64,000 nt of DNA from Poecilobothrus nobilitatus. Lineage: Eukaryota; Arthropoda; Insecta; Diptera; Dolichopodidae. Each line of letters opens with the position of its first letter. The first letter of the stretch is position 1. Both the position numbers and the translations under genes were made by a program. The notes beneath the pieces were generated by a model. That model was not told the DNA's origin, did no database searches, and saw only the letters and a list, made by a program, of their open reading frames with translations. The DNA lies in assembly GCA_947095535.1 (NCBI GenBank), contig OX352773.1, positions 167,598,438 to 167,662,437 on the forward strand, in the 5' to 3' direction. Of the stretch, positions 32,403 through 44,484 are shown one piece after another.

Positions 32403-34371
32403 ACCAGCTTTTTTTGAACTAAAAGTAGAAAATAAATTTTTCTGTAATTTTCTAAAGTTATATTGTTATAATTGAAGTTTTTTTAAAAAAATTTCTTTTA
32501 ATATAGCAAATATTATATGTGTCACAAAGTTTGTGAAATCCAATATAAAAACTGAAGGCAATATTTTAAAAATTTAAGTTTATAGTTATACGTTTATTCT
32601 CCTCCAGCTTTCATTTTAATTTCACAGGCTTTATGACACATATTTTCTTAATTAAAATCGTATATTGCCACCGGGATCTAAACGGTGTTTAAAGTTTCAA
32701 GTTTCTATCTCAACTTCAAGTGTGTCTAAAATAGCTTCAAAGATTCCACGACCCCTTTAACCTTACTCGCGGTTCAATAGCAGCTTTTAATAACAAATAA
32801 AGGTGATATGTAAAAATAAAGCTTATACAGTGTGATTTTGTTTCGGTATTTAATATTTATAGGCTATGTTTGGGAAACCAAAACGAACAAAAAATTGTTC
32901 TGTAGCGGGGATTTATATCACTTGGTTTTTGATATACTGGAACCTAAAGTTTTTTTTTTTTTAATTTTCAATTTAATTTGCTTATATCCATCCCAAAAAC
33001 TACGTTAATAATTAATAAGCTTGAAACATTGTCAGAAAGATTAAGATTTCCAAAAGTTATTTTTAAAATTTATTGATTTTCGTTTGAAAATTCATTTCGT
33101 TTTTTCCCAATTCGTTTCAAATTTTTATTCATTTCAAATAATAGAATTATTACTTAATAATATTGTATTAAACCATTTATAAACTATAAAGCTGAATGAC
33201 AAAACCCATAATATATTATTTTAAAATATTAATAACAATTTTTATTATTTTATTGAATTGGTAACTAAAAAAAAAGGTTAATGCAACAGCTACGATGATT
33301 TAATTAAAATTTGGTTTCTATAGCGAAAGTATTTTTTTCTAAACTCTAAGAAAAGATTTCTTTATACAAATAAAGGTAGGTTTGATTAAAAATGCTTTGG
33401 ATTTTAATGCATATCATGTTTTCATTTGACACTTTCGTACGTTATACAAAAATACATCATATTTATTAAAATCACCCTAATTTCAAATGATCACCCTAAA
33501 TTCAAATGATAGTTATGATGAACATATCACTCTGATGAAAAAGAAACCCTCCCAAAAAGCTGTGAATATGCTTTTAAACAATGTAATTGAAGTAGTTTAG
33601 TTTCGTTAATTTAAAAAAAAAAAAAAATTAATTTCTTTTTGTATTCATTATTTTTTAACGGTTAATTTTCAATTTATTAACGACATCTGCAGTTTTCTGA
33701 AATAACTAACACATTATTTTGTCTTTTCTCAGTTTAAAAATGAAAAAATGAAGTCAAATATATGATTTAATATTATGGGAGTTGTATATGCTTAAGTAAA
33801 TTACTTGTTTTTATTATTTTATGATATAAAAAAATAAAATTAATTGATACAAAAAATAATATTGATATAATATATTATATTAAAAGATTATTTTAATCAA
33901 GTGAATTTTTAATTTTGAAATTAAATTTTTTCCTTTAAAGTTGTTAAAACGTTGAATTGAAAAGTTAAAACAAATCGACTATAGTTAAATTGGAGAAATG
34001 TCAATTAATCACATTTCTCTCTAGACGTCTCTCTGACGTCTCTCTGCGCTCTGGACAACTGTAAACTTTGAAAGCTTTAAGTAAATTTCCAATTTCCATA
34101 AAATAAAAACTTTTTCTTTTTATTTGTAAAAATTTAGTAATGAGTATATATTTGAACAGTTTAGTTTGATTTGTGTAATAGAACGAACGTTATTTCTAGA
34201 GTTATTTATTTTAAATAAATAAAAACAAAAAAAGAAAAAGCCAAATAAAAACAAAAGTTTTATTATTTGTATGCTAATAAAAAAAACAAAAAAAAAAAAA
34301 CATTTAAACAAAAGAAAACAAATTAAAATTAAAAAAAAAAGTCTGAATAAAATTTTATTAAAGTAATAAAA
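32403..34371. other. Intergenic region and 5' flank of the first paralogue
   Basis: There is no coding frame. GC-richer text at 32670-32780 is unexplained. A short direct repeat ATCACCCTAA.TTCAAATGAT lies near 33470-33510. The last 350 bp contain the candidate promoter and an A-rich 5' UTR leading to the start codon at 34372. Confidence 0.5.
34014..34062 (+). promoter_or_regulatory. Candidate promoter patch of the 549-aa gene
   Basis: GACGTCTCTCT occurs twice in tandem (34024-34034 and 34035-34045), followed by GCGCTCTGGACAACTG, about 330 bp before the start codon. It is the only GC-bearing island in a very AT-rich flank, and each repeat contains the palindrome GACGTC. A regulatory role is inferred from position only. 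Confidence 0.3.
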
Positions 34372-36021
34372 ATGAAGAAGATATTCTATCTTCTATTAGT
34401 ATTTTTACTATGTGTTCAAAGTTATATTGAATGTAAACGAACAATAAGCGGTGGTGGTAGCCGATCAAGTTCTAGCTCATCATCATCAAGAAGAACATCA
34501 TCTAACACATATTCAAAACCATCTAACACATATTCGTCATCTCACAGTGCGAGCAGACCAGCAATAAGTCATGCGACAAGTAGACCAGCAATAAGTCATG
34601 CTACAAGTAGGCCAGTAAGCCATGCTACAAGCAGACCAGTTGCTAGACCAAATCAGGATAATTCAAGATTATCATATCAACCTTCTGCACCAGTACAATC
34701 TTCAACAATTAATAGAAATCATGCTCCGCCTCCATATTCTCCGGTAAATAATCCCTCTTCTATAAGTAGAAACCAAGCTCCACCACCATACAGTCCAAGA
34801 GCTGCACCTGGTCATAACACCATTCAAGCCTCTAATTATCCCAGACAAACTTATCATCAACCAGGCAATTTACCACAAGGTGCAACATTGTATTCAGGAC
34901 CTCCAGTTGGTGTACGTCCATCTTATCATCAACCAGGACATGTACCAGCTGGCGCAACAATGTATCAACCAGGACATGTGCCAGCTGGTGCAACAATGTA
35001 TGGTGGTGGACATCATCCACCTCCACCTCCAATGTATGGTGGTGGATATCATGCACCTCCAACATATTATGCACCTAACCAATTACCACCTGGTGCAGTT
35101 CTTTATTCACAACCACCAAAATCATCTGGGCCTGGACTTGGAACAGGTTTAGTTGCAGGTGCAATTGGGGGAGCCATATTAGGACATGTTTTAACACCAA
35201 CGCATCATCATCATAGCAGTGATTATCACCGTACAAGTAATTATGCACCTCCACCACAATCCACCGCAGACAATGATAAAATTATAATTATTAATAATGG
35301 ACCTCCCGGATCAGTAACAACAACTGGAACAGGTTCTGGAACAACTGTAATAGAAAATAATCCTGGTGTAGCACATGCAGCACCAGCAGCTGTATCACCA
35401 GGAAATCCAGCACCATATTCCGTACCAATGCAATCACAAGATCCTCCAACTCCATTAGCGCCATTCCCACCATATCAACCAGGTACAACTCAAGAAGGAC
35501 AATATTCAAATTCGAATAATAATGCTGGTACACCGCCGGTAGCGGCTCCAGTAGCAGGTGCAACTTCAAGTGGTATTGCAATGTCAGAACCAGGCGCAGC
35601 AAATGCTCCAATGTCATCAAATGATACAAATGCTCAACAAGAACAAGGACCTCCACCTGGTACTATTGCTTGCTATCCAATATTAGTCAATCAAACAGAT
35701 CCAAATGATCCAACAAAAGAAATTCAAGTTGAACAAATTGCTTGTTATGAAGTACCTGCAAATCCCCCAGTACCAGCAAATCAACAACAATCTCCAGAAC
35801 AATTACCCCAACAACCACCACTTGCACCACAACCACCGCAACAACCCGAATTTAATGTAAGAACAACTGAAGAACATTTAACTCAAAAAACCTCAACAGT
35901 ACAATTAGCCGAAAGTTCACAAATAAAAGTAAGTGGAGCTCTTAATGTTACACCAATATCATTTTTGTCAACTGTAACATTTGCAGTTTTTGTTGCATGT
36001 TGTAAGCATTTAATCTCTTAA
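34372..36021 (+). CDS. Secreted Pro/Ser/Asn-rich protein with prion-like layout, paralogue 1 (549 aa)
   Basis: Not recognised as a named family. Residues 1-21 form a signal peptide (MKKIFYLLLVFLLCVQSYIEC). Next come an Ser-rich run (25-45), SRPAISHAT repeats (about 59-92), two PPPYS motifs (119-123 and 137-141, WW-domain-type ligands), and four PxGAxxY motifs including a 36-bp tandem copy of QPGHVPAGATMY. A Gly/Ala hydrophobic tract (254-276, GLGTGLVAGAIGGAILG) is followed by a His run, KIIIINNG, and the conserved block with Cys434 and Cys458 (CYPILVNQTDP...EQIACYEVP), probably a disulfide pair around an N-glycosylation site. The tail ends in a hydrophobic stretch without a charged end, as for GPI anchoring. 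The start codon has A at -3 and opens directly onto the signal peptide. Overlapping frames on both strands are shadows. It is probably extracellular and membrane-anchored; function is unknown. Confidence 0.92.
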   Translation: MKKIFYLLLVFLLCVQSYIECKRTISGGGSRSSSSSSSSRRTSSNTYSKPSNTYSSSHSASRPAISHATSRPAISHATSRPVSHATSRPVARPNQDNSRLSYQPSAPVQSSTINRNHAPPPYSPVNNPSSISRNQAPPPYSPRAAPGHNTIQASNYPRQTYHQPGNLPQGATLYSGPPVGVRPSYHQPGHVPAGATMYQPGHVPAGATMYGGGHHPPPPPMYGGGYHAPPTYYAPNQLPPGAVLYSQPPKSSGPGLGTGLVAGAIGGAILGHVLTPTHHHHSSDYHRTSNYAPPPQSTADNDKIIIINNGPPGSVTTTGTGSGTTVIENNPGVAHAAPAAVSPGNPAPYSVPMQSQDPPTPLAPFPPYQPGTTQEGQYSNSNNNAGTPPVAAPVAGATSSGIAMSEPGAANAPMSSNDTNAQQEQGPPPGTIACYPILVNQTDPNDPTKEIQVEQIACYEVPANPPVPANQQQSPEQLPQQPPLAPQPPQQPEFNVRTTEEHLTQKTSTVQLAESSQIKVSGALNVTPISFLSTVTFAVFVACCKHLIS

Positions 36022-37741
36022 TTTTGAAATAGTTATTTTTTTTTTGTTTTTTGTTTTTGTTGTGTTAGTTTTAAAATAAGTGATTGAATTATCAAAAGAA
36101 AAATATTAAAGATGAAAAAATTATTAAGAAAAAAAAAAAAAGCAAAATATATAAAATAATATTTTCAATGTTTATTAAATACCATATTTCCATAATAACA
36201 AAAAATGCATGACAACTTTGTAAAATAGGGTTTTTTTTTTAAAAGTCAAAATAAAATGAAGTGAAATATTTTAAAAGTGTGCTACAAAGAGCATTTTATT
36301 CCTAACTTTTTCAATTTTTCTATAGTAATTTTCACAATAAAACTTGCAAAAAAATACAGTGTAAAATTAAATATATGTACATGGTAGTTGAACAGGCATA
36401 TATATTATAAATGGAATATAATATATGTATGTAAGTACGTCGTATAATAAATAAATATTTATTATAATTTTAAAAGAAAAGTTGTCCTATAGTATGTATA
36501 ATAATTTTTAATTAAAGAATTGACTACCATTGATATGTGTAACAAATACCTCCTATTTTACAACAATAAAAAAATATTTTTTAAAAATTAATATAATAAA
36601 ACAAAAAAAAAAAAAAAAAAAAAAAACAAAAAAAACAAAAAAAAACAAATAAAAAATAGAACTTAATTACTATATCTAGTCATAAGTCCAAAAACTTAAT
36701 GTAGTGTTTGAATGTAGTAAAATAAAAAAAACTTAACTTCAATAATAATTTCTATAATAATTTGTAAATTTCATAAATGTTTTGATACAAAAATTTAACA
36801 AACAAAAAAAAAAATTAAAAAAAAAAAAAAATAAAAAACATTGTTTAAATTTTGTCAAAAAGGCCTTAAAATAAAAAATAATGCATTTAAAATAATAAGT
36901 ACTTACTTGAAAAAATAATTTTTTATAAAAAAAAATTTACAAACAATTTTTTGGATTTAAATTTTTTTTTATAAAAAGTATAAGGAAAAATACATATATA
37001 TATTTTACACAATACATAAGGTAGGTGGTACCGGAATATTGATCCAATTTGTAATATCTTTAGTATCTTTGCATCATCTAAATAATATTAAAATTAAATT
37101 TAATATAATTTATTTTTAATATTTTTTTTTTTATATTTTTTATTAATTTATTTTATTTTTAATTAATTCTCAAAAATTAATAAACTTAATAAAAATTGAT
37201 TACATTTTAAAAACAATACATTTATTTATTAAAATTTTACTTAAATTAAAAAAAAAAATAATTAAAGAAATAAAAAATAAAAAAAAAAAACTGGATCAAT
37301 ATAACAGGTATTTATCTTTTCCTTCTATTACAAAATGAAAAAAAAATTAGAACACAATACATAATATTTTATACATATATACATACATACATATATAAAT
37401 ACATACATACATACATACATAAATAAATACATACATACATCATGTTTTTTCATTAATATAATAATCAAAATTATTTTTTAATTGGTTTATTGAGATACGA
37501 CAAAATTAATTGAATGCATTTGACGTTTCGGCAAAAAATTAAATTTTTTTTTTTTTTTTTTTTAATTTTAAAACGGTGAAAAAATTGCATTTTTTTTTTT
37601 TTTTTTTGTACAATCATTTAAATTTAATTTTTTAGTTTTTTTTTTCTTTTATTTTAAAATTTCGTATTTAACTATTTAACTATATAATACAATGTACATA
37701 ATAATATACTATCAAAAGAGGGATTAACCAATACTTTTTAG
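36022..37741. other. 3' flank of the first paralogue; A/T homopolymer-rich
   Basis: A possible polyadenylation signal AATAAA lies at 36250-36255. The rest is long A and T runs and an (ATAC)n microsatellite at 37375-37440. Two short GC-richer islands with GGATCAATAT in opposite orientations (near 37037 and 37293) are unexplained; neither gives a convincing exon. Confidence 0.45.
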
Positions 37742-37978
37742 GAAGAGGAACAAAAACCTAAAGATGATTCTGTTCCTGAGTTAGACGGACAAAATAATCA
37801 AGAAATATTTGAATCTACAAAATTAGCTGAAGCTTTGGATTATTTGAATAAAGCAGTGGAAATTTTCAAAAAAATTGACAAAGATCAAGAAAGATCAAAT
37901 TTAACAGCTGAAAATATTTGGAAAAGTGTTACCTATTATAAACAAATGCAAGCTGAAAAAAATAATAATATACAATAA
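37742..37978 (+). CDS. Probable terminal coding exon of an unknown gene (78 codons, acidic/coiled)
   Basis: A splice-acceptor-like sequence ATACTTTTTAG ends at 37741, and an open frame then runs EEEQKPKDDSVPELD... to a TAA at 37976-37978, with AATAAA overlapping the stop. The 78 residues have clear coding character against the surrounding spacer: balanced codon use, few Phe/Ile/Lys-only runs, and an amphipathic stretch LAEALDYLNKAVEIFKKID that could form a helix or coiled coil. There is no ATG near the start, so upstream exons are needed. None was identified in the window, so they may lie far upstream, with the 549-aa gene nested in the intron. Product not recognised. Alternatively it is a fragment of a retroposed or dead gene. 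Confidence 0.6.
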   Translation, partial: EEEQKPKDDSVPELDGQNNQEIFESTKLAEALDYLNKAVEIFKKIDKDQERSNLTAENIWKSVTYYKQMQAEKNNNIQ

Positions 37979-39359
37979 ATAAAAATAAATAAATATATTA
38001 ATACATTTTCTAATGACTGTGTAGTTATAGTAGGTATATAAAATAGGAAAAAAAAAATTGGGATTGGGGAAAATATTGTTTTTGTTTATTTTAAATAAAT
38101 ATTTTTTTTATTTTTTTATATATTTAGTTATGTATCTTTTTTTTTTTTAATATTTGGTTTCAAAATTTATTGTTTTAAGAAAACAAAAGGCAAAATACAA
38201 AAAAAAAAAAAAATTTTAATTATATTTTTAAAGTTTTTTTTTTTTTTTTTTTTATTTTTAATTCGGACTAGTAATTCATTCGACTTACAATATGTAATAT
38301 AAATTTTTTACTTTAAAAAATGTCTTATCTCGAAAAACCAATGTAATTTTATAGTATAAAAAAAAAAAATAAGCATTTTATAAATTCTAAAAGAAAAAAA
38401 AAAAAATTATTAATATACCATATAAAATGTAAGTGTTCTAAGTGCTAAAATTAATATTAAAAAATAAAGTGCCATTTTTTTTTTATTATTATTATGTATA
38501 TTAAATTTACAATGTTATATATAATAATATATACATATATTTGACATATTTGACAAATAAATAAAAACATTCTAAATTTTGTTATAATCAAAATTTAAAC
38601 AACAAAATGTAACTGACAAATCTTTTAATTAAATAAAAAAAAAATTAAATTGTGTCTTATATTAAAAACTGAAAAAAAAAAAATTATATAAAAATATTTT
38701 ATATTAATTGTAATATTATATTGTATAACAAAACATTGATTGAATTGAATGATATTGAATTTTATTTAAGTGGAAAATATATTTATAAATTTATATATTA
38801 TATTAATGTAATATATAATACCTATAGATATATATTCTATTTTATTTAAGTATATATATTTTTTTTTTTTTATTTCAACTTTAAGAATTATTTACAATTT
38901 TTTTAAAAAGAAATTTATACATTTTTAATCTTATAAATGTTAACATAATAAATATATATATAAATAAAATAGTTTGAAACGTTGAATATTATTATTTTTG
39001 TTTTTGTTATTTAAAAATATTTAGTATTGACCTTTTAAAGTTATCTAATTTGAATTTATGATTTCATAACAAGTATATACATACATACATATACTTAAGT
39101 AGTAATCTTAGAATTTTAAATTATTTTTGCATGACATCTTGTATATTTTTTTTTTTTTTTTGTGAATTTTTTCGATAAGAAAAATTGTTTTTAAAGAATC
39201 AATTGACGACATTTTTAATAATTTTGAAAGAAATTCTATCATTTATTCGTATATAAGAATATTTTAAAGATTGAGATTTAATTTTTCTATTTTATACTTA
39301 CAAAAACTTTCAATAGATGCCTAAGTTTCTAAACTTAGAAAATAGATAAATAAAATGGA
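37979..39359. other. AT-rich spacer, no gene seen
   Basis: Very high A+T with homopolymer runs. No coding frame is present. Confidence 0.5.
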
Positions 39360-40330
39360 ATTAATTAATATAGATATTTTTTTTTAGTACATTACGACTA
39401 CAGCCCCTGCCTTAATGGTGCTATTAGCCTTATTTGAAAATTTTTACGTATATCTCAAGTTCTACGCTTAAAATTTTCAATTTTTTTTAATCATTTTGAA
39501 AAAGGTCAAGGTCACAATTTATACAACGTCGTTGAACGACAGGCAAAATTTTAAGTTTTATAAATTAATATAAAAAATATATATATATAATATTTTTGGT
39601 ATTTGATATTTAAATATTTCTGTTATGTAAAATCATAATTTTGCAAAATGTGGTTGCAATATTTTAGCTTTACCGTATCTCCATAATGCTTCCAGTCAGA
39701 ACTTTGATATTTTGTGAAAAGGATGAACTTGATGAGAATTAGCATAAGTTACGTCAGAAAAAATAATTATATACTTCTCGCTTTTTAAGAGCTATTAGGA
39801 ATCAAAATTTAAAAATTTACTGTTTAGAGATAACTGTAACTTGGACAACTGTGTCAACTTGTCGTAAGTAAGATATAAAAATTAAAACTCAAATATTGAA
39901 TCTATCGTTTTGGATATTTTAGTCGCACTCATGCGCGCGCTAGAATTTTATATAAAAACATGAATTCTCTCATTTTTGAAATTTAATTCGGAAGTTTTTT
40001 TTCTCTCCGAAAAAAAATTGATTTAATTTAATTTTTTTGTGCAGAACTCTTTTTCATCTTTAATTTTTTGAAATTTTTTTTATTTGATTCATCAAATAAA
40101 TAAAAATGTTCAAATAATTGAAATGTCATTTTCAAATTTCAGTTGTCTATTTCTTCTGCAGAAAATGTTTTGACGCTGTGAATTGTTGCGGTTGGTTGAG
40201 AGAATTCTCTTTTTTCACTTCAGAAGAAATATACCGAAGCGGTGAACTAAGCATAATATTATATTTTTAACGTGTGTTAATCGTTCGCTTTCCTTAATTA
40301 AAATAACATTTTTAAAATTGAAAAAAATGT
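39360..40330 (-). repeat. Family A repeat, degenerate, with an insertion of about 0.3 kb
   Basis: ATTACGACTACAGCCCC, ATCTCAAGTTCTACGC, TAACTTGGACAACTGTG and TTTAACGTGTGTTAATCG follow the family A order. Between about 39920 and 40250 lies foreign sequence beginning GTCGCACTCATGCGCGCGC. It has GAATTCTCTC near both of its ends in inverted orientation. Confidence 0.5.
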
Positions 40331-42055
40331 CTTTTTGTGGAGACAAAAAAAAAATAATATTTCATCTTTGGTTTTTTTTTTTAAATTGTTTTTGTTTTTT
40401 CCTTGTAATAAAAAAAAATATTTTTAAAAATTATTTTTTTTCCAAGAATATGTAGTAAGCAGTAATCGAATTACATAATGTAATATATGAAGCGAATCGA
40501 TATACATATATCTATGTATTTAATTTCTTATAAAAAATTTCATGGGCAAAAAAAAAAACAATAATAAAATCAATTAAAATGTAATTAAAATAAAAGAAAA
40601 ATTTTTTACAGATCAAAATTGTATGAGAAATAAAAGTTTGAGACATAGTTGCTTTTTTGTTCGTTTTGATCTTTTATATGTATAGTGTATTATATGACCT
40701 TCAACTTTATGAAGATAATTGAGTAAGTTGTTATACGCTGGACAGTCTGTATATATAATATATATATAGATATATATCATATTATACAAAAAAATAATTT
40801 TAAATAGCTTTCAATATTTAAACATTTAATATTGTATATTGTCTTGAGCTTTTTAAAAATGTTTTGTTTTTATGTATTTTTATTATTAACCCTTATATGA
40901 ATACTGTATCATATATGCAACATTTACTAAAAATATGTGATGAATATTTCTTCAGTATAGTGTTATTATTTTAGTAAAGTAAGAAATTAATTTTATTGTA
41001 AAATATATGTACATATTTACAAAATTCGCTAGAAGAAATAGTAGCTGTTTATGAATACATAAATTTATTTTATTTTAGATAATTTTCATTAAAAAAGAAA
41101 ATCAGCATTTTATCGACAAAAATTTCAATATTAAAAATGTCACATATTTTTCGACAATATCCAGTAATTCTATATGCTAACAAAAATTAAATATGAGAAG
41201 AAGCAAAAGAAATCATACTTCTATATAATTCTTAAGCATTATAAATGATTGAATTATGTCCAATAATATAATTCAAGAACCAGATAAAATATTTTCGCAG
41301 AAACAATTTTGCTTTGAAGTATAACTAAAACGTTTTGCATTCTTGGGCAACAAAAGGAAATCAAAAGCAGATTTCAGATATTTAAGAAAGTATCATTGAT
41401 ATAAAAAAATTAAAGTGTCTAACTTCTAAGGATGTTGGAACAGATCATATCTAAAGCTTATAAATTTAGTAGCTATTGGTATTATATTTCAATAATAACA
41501 CATTTTTTTTGCTTCACTAAAATAACGGAATGGTGGAAAATAGTAGAGAAAATCGATACAAAGTTTATGGAGGATGCAGTAAAAAAAAAAATATATTTTT
41601 AAAAATGTAGAAATTAATTTTGTTTTTAGACTATACACGTTGGCATCATATTTTAAAATATGTTGTAACACATTTCAAAATTGTTTTGTTTTTTACCTTA
41701 ACTAAAAATAATCTGGTATTATGATTTCATAAAACATAGAATTTTATTTTCACTCATAATAATTGTTTATTAAAAATTCCTTAAAGCAAAAATAAAAATC
41801 ATTCATTTAAAGGTTAATTTAAAATATTTTATAGAAGAAATATTATGAGCAATTGCACAATATACGAGTATTCCGCGATTTTAAAATCAGACAGTTAAAA
41901 ACAAAAAATATCGAATATTTTAAACTTTTAAAACAGGAAGTTTTTTATTTTTAAATTTAATTAAAAAAAAACATTATTTCATTATAGGGAACAAAATTTC
42001 AATCTAATTTGATTTAATTAATTTCAGGTGTACAAGTGTTTTTTTTTTTTTTTTT
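40331..42055. other. AT-rich spacer, no gene seen
   Basis: The minus-strand 60-codon frame at 41489-41671 has no recognised domain. Nothing else was seen. Confidence 0.45.
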
Positions 42056-42241
42056 TGTGCATTTTTCTGTCACATAAATGTAACAAGGAAATTTCACAGT
42101 CTTTCCTTTTCTGGTGTGGCTGTAAATGTCGTAAGAGGGAATAATTCGTACGACGTGTGTGGGATTCGAACCCACACTCCCTCGGTGTTATTAGAGCGTA
42201 TATTTTATACGGTCTTATTCACTAGGCCACCAAGGCCTCTA
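42056..42241 (-). mobile_element. SINE S1a
   Basis: The minus strand starts GAGGCCTTGGTGGCCTAGTG (A box TGGCCTAGTGA), with B box GGTTCGAATCC in GTGTGGGTTCGAATCCCACA, then the hairpin arms GTCGTACG...CTTACGAC, a middle part CAGAAAAGGAAAGAC, and the end CATTTATGTGACAGAAAAA. Pol III promoter boxes mark it as tRNA-derived. The plus-strand frame starting MAVNVVRGNNSYDVCGIRT is an artefact of this element. Confidence 0.88.
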
Positions 42242-42663
42242 CAAGTATTTTTGAAAGTACAAGAAAATACAAAAATACAATTAAAAAAAATAATTTATCT
42301 TTTTCCAAATTTTTTTCTTTTTTGTAGAATAAAAAAATTTATTAAATTAACAGTCATTGGGAAGCATGAAAACAATAGATTTAAATAATTATATAATAAT
42401 GAAAAGCGATATATAATGAATTTTATGAAATATTTTTAACATATTAATTTCTATATTTCCAATTTCAAAGATCTTGACTTATTAATCAAGTCTACTTTCT
42501 GTTAAACCAAATCCTGTTCTCCAAATAAAAATTGGTTTATTGATTTTGATTGAAAAATTTTTTTTGAACAAACATATGGGCATAAAAATTGGTATTAATT
42601 TTTACTAATGGGACAAACAGTGATTTTAATGTTAATTTTAATGTTAACAAGTAATAAAAAGAT
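42242..42663. other. AT-rich spacer, no gene seen
   Basis: Nothing recognisable is present. Confidence 0.5.
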
Positions 42664-43507
42664 CAACGGTTTTCAAAAACTACATTTTCAAAAGTTTTAG
42701 GTAAAGAGGTATATTCAAAAAAAACAAAAAAAAACCTTTTTAAAAATCGTTATAAAAATTGTTAGGTAAATATGTCATTGAAAAATCAAGTTATACTTTC
42801 GTCAATTTTAAGATAACCTTATATTATTATAAAAATTTGTTAACAGATATAAAAATATATCTCGGAACTTTAATTTTTGTATATTACTTCAAAAAAATTT
42901 GGACAGCTGCTCAAGTTAGAAGTGTTATAAAAAAAAAAAAAAAGAGAATCTTTATTTTTTGACAGCTCTTTAAAAAGGACAATCCAACAACATTATAAAA
43001 TGACTTATACGAGTAGGTACTTATTTCCAATTTTATCTCAAAATTCCAAGTTTCTAACTTAAACCGTTTGGGATATTGAAAGGGTCAATCGTTTGGAATA
43101 TTGAACTTAAATCATTTGGAATTTACAAAAATTGAGTTTTGCATAATGGTAAATCAAAATACCGTATACAAAATTGTATAATTTTTTTTATATATATTTA
43201 GAAAGCTTATAAAAGCAGCTATAGTTTGACTTTTGGCCAGATTAATAATATACCTTATAAAACTTCTGTTATAACAATTTAAATATAGGGCTTTTCAAAC
43301 TTTGAGGGCTGTAGCTTCGTAACGGGTGGATCTACAGTAAAAACTTGTTCCAGAAAATTAGTTTTTTTTTGCGATGTCTATCAGCAGTTAAAATTTCATT
43401 ACTTTATTTCAAATGGTGTAGAAGTTTTCTAAACACCCAGACGAACAGACGGGCAAAATGAAATTAATAGGCACATTTTTTTCAAATTTTTTTTTGAAAA
43501 TCTGCTA
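42664..43507 (+). repeat. Family A repeat, diverged copy
   Basis: It begins AACGGTTTTCAAAAACTACA, has GGGCTGTAGCTTCGTAACGG near 43310, and ends GGCACATTTTTTTCAAATTT with GAAAATCTGCTAAAAA. The terminal hairpin is weakened. The 67-codon frame at 42759 is spurious. Confidence 0.6.
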
Positions 43508-44014
43508 AAAATAAAAATAAAGTCTATGAGAAAAATAAAAGAGAAAGTGCTTTCATTTAGTATTTTATTAATTTAAAAAGATACATTTACTAACCATCAA
43601 ATTATTGTGGTGGTAAAAAATAAAATATAAAAAATAAAAGTAAAAATTCTATTTTGTTTTTCATTATTAAAGCTTGTAAATATTTATAGAAAAGAATTAA
43701 AACTTGAAATACTCGTTCTTTGGATAATTTTTTTTTTTTGAATTTATATTGAAGCGGAAAAAACTAATGCTTATATTAAAAACATTTAGAATGGTAATTT
43801 TGAGAGTAAACTTTCCTATTGTTTAATTAGTCTCCTTTGGTACTTTGATTATTTTTTAACTTAATGATATATTTTTTTGTGGAAATATTTTCACATTTTA
43901 TTTTATCACTTGTTTAAAAAGAAATAAAATAAAAGCTTTTTTATAAAGTTTATTTTTATATAAATAATAATAAAAAATATTCTACGAAAATTTAGTAAAT
44001 ATTAAGCTATAGAA
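43508..44014. other. AT-rich spacer, 5' flank of the dead paralogue
   Basis: No feature is recognised. Confidence 0.45.
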
Positions 44015-44240
44015 ATGAGAAAGATAATTTATATTTTATATATGTAGTTCAAATATTTGATCAGAGTTTCATTGAATGTAAAAGAATATGAATCAATATT
44101 AATAGTTTTCATATAGATCAAGTGGATCATCAACCAGTACATCATCGTCAAATCATAAGTAGACCATCAAATGACGCTACAAAAAGAGATATTATAGTAA
44201 ACTTAGACCAAGAAAAAGACTATCAAATTGTTCAAGTTTA
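44015..44240 (+). pseudogene. Dead fourth paralogue of the secreted-protein family
   Basis: It begins with an ATG followed by AGAAAGATAATTTATATTTT, matching the start of the 388- and 408-aa genes, then GTTTCATTGAATGTAAAAG (the SxxECK signal-peptide end), a RSSGSSTSTSSS-type run, AGTAGACCATCAAATG (SRPSN), and TTAGACCAAGAAAAAGACTA (RPSKEYP). The frame is broken by a TAG at codon 11 (44045-44047) and by further stops and shifts. Similarity stops near the position of YPRQQ, so everything C-terminal is lost. It lies 1.3 kb upstream of the 388-aa gene in the same orientation, so it belongs to the tandem cluster. Confidence 0.75.
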
Positions 44241-44484
44241 AATATATATATACATAATATATAGATAATAAAATAATAACATAATGTGGTCATAAACGAA
44301 TGCAGCCAAAATTATAAAATCATATTATAAGAAGATAAACTAATTATGTAAGAGATGTAGTAAATATTAAGTAGGGGAACAACTATAGTCAAGTTATAAA
44401 TAGACTGTCAACAAAAACTCTTATATAATCAAAAAGATCACGTTTAAGAGTAGCTTTCGTATTTAATTTGCCAATTTCCGATTA

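Noticed and set aside
34832..35656. Five overlapping frames inside the 549-aa gene, including a 121-codon antisense frame
   Set aside because: They are shadows produced by repetitive Pro/Gln/His codons of the real gene; no independent start context or conservation.
37015..37080. Minus-strand exon candidate (after ATTATTTAG, GATGCAAAGATACTAAAG)
   Set aside because: The only attractive frame has a stop right after the putative acceptor, and no partner exon was seen.
42116..42388. 90-codon frame starting MAVNVVRGNNSYDVCGIRTH (and similar frames at 53386 and 55094)
   Set aside because: All lie in S1a SINEs; the shared peptide is the translation of the reverse-complement tRNA head and hairpin, not a protein family.
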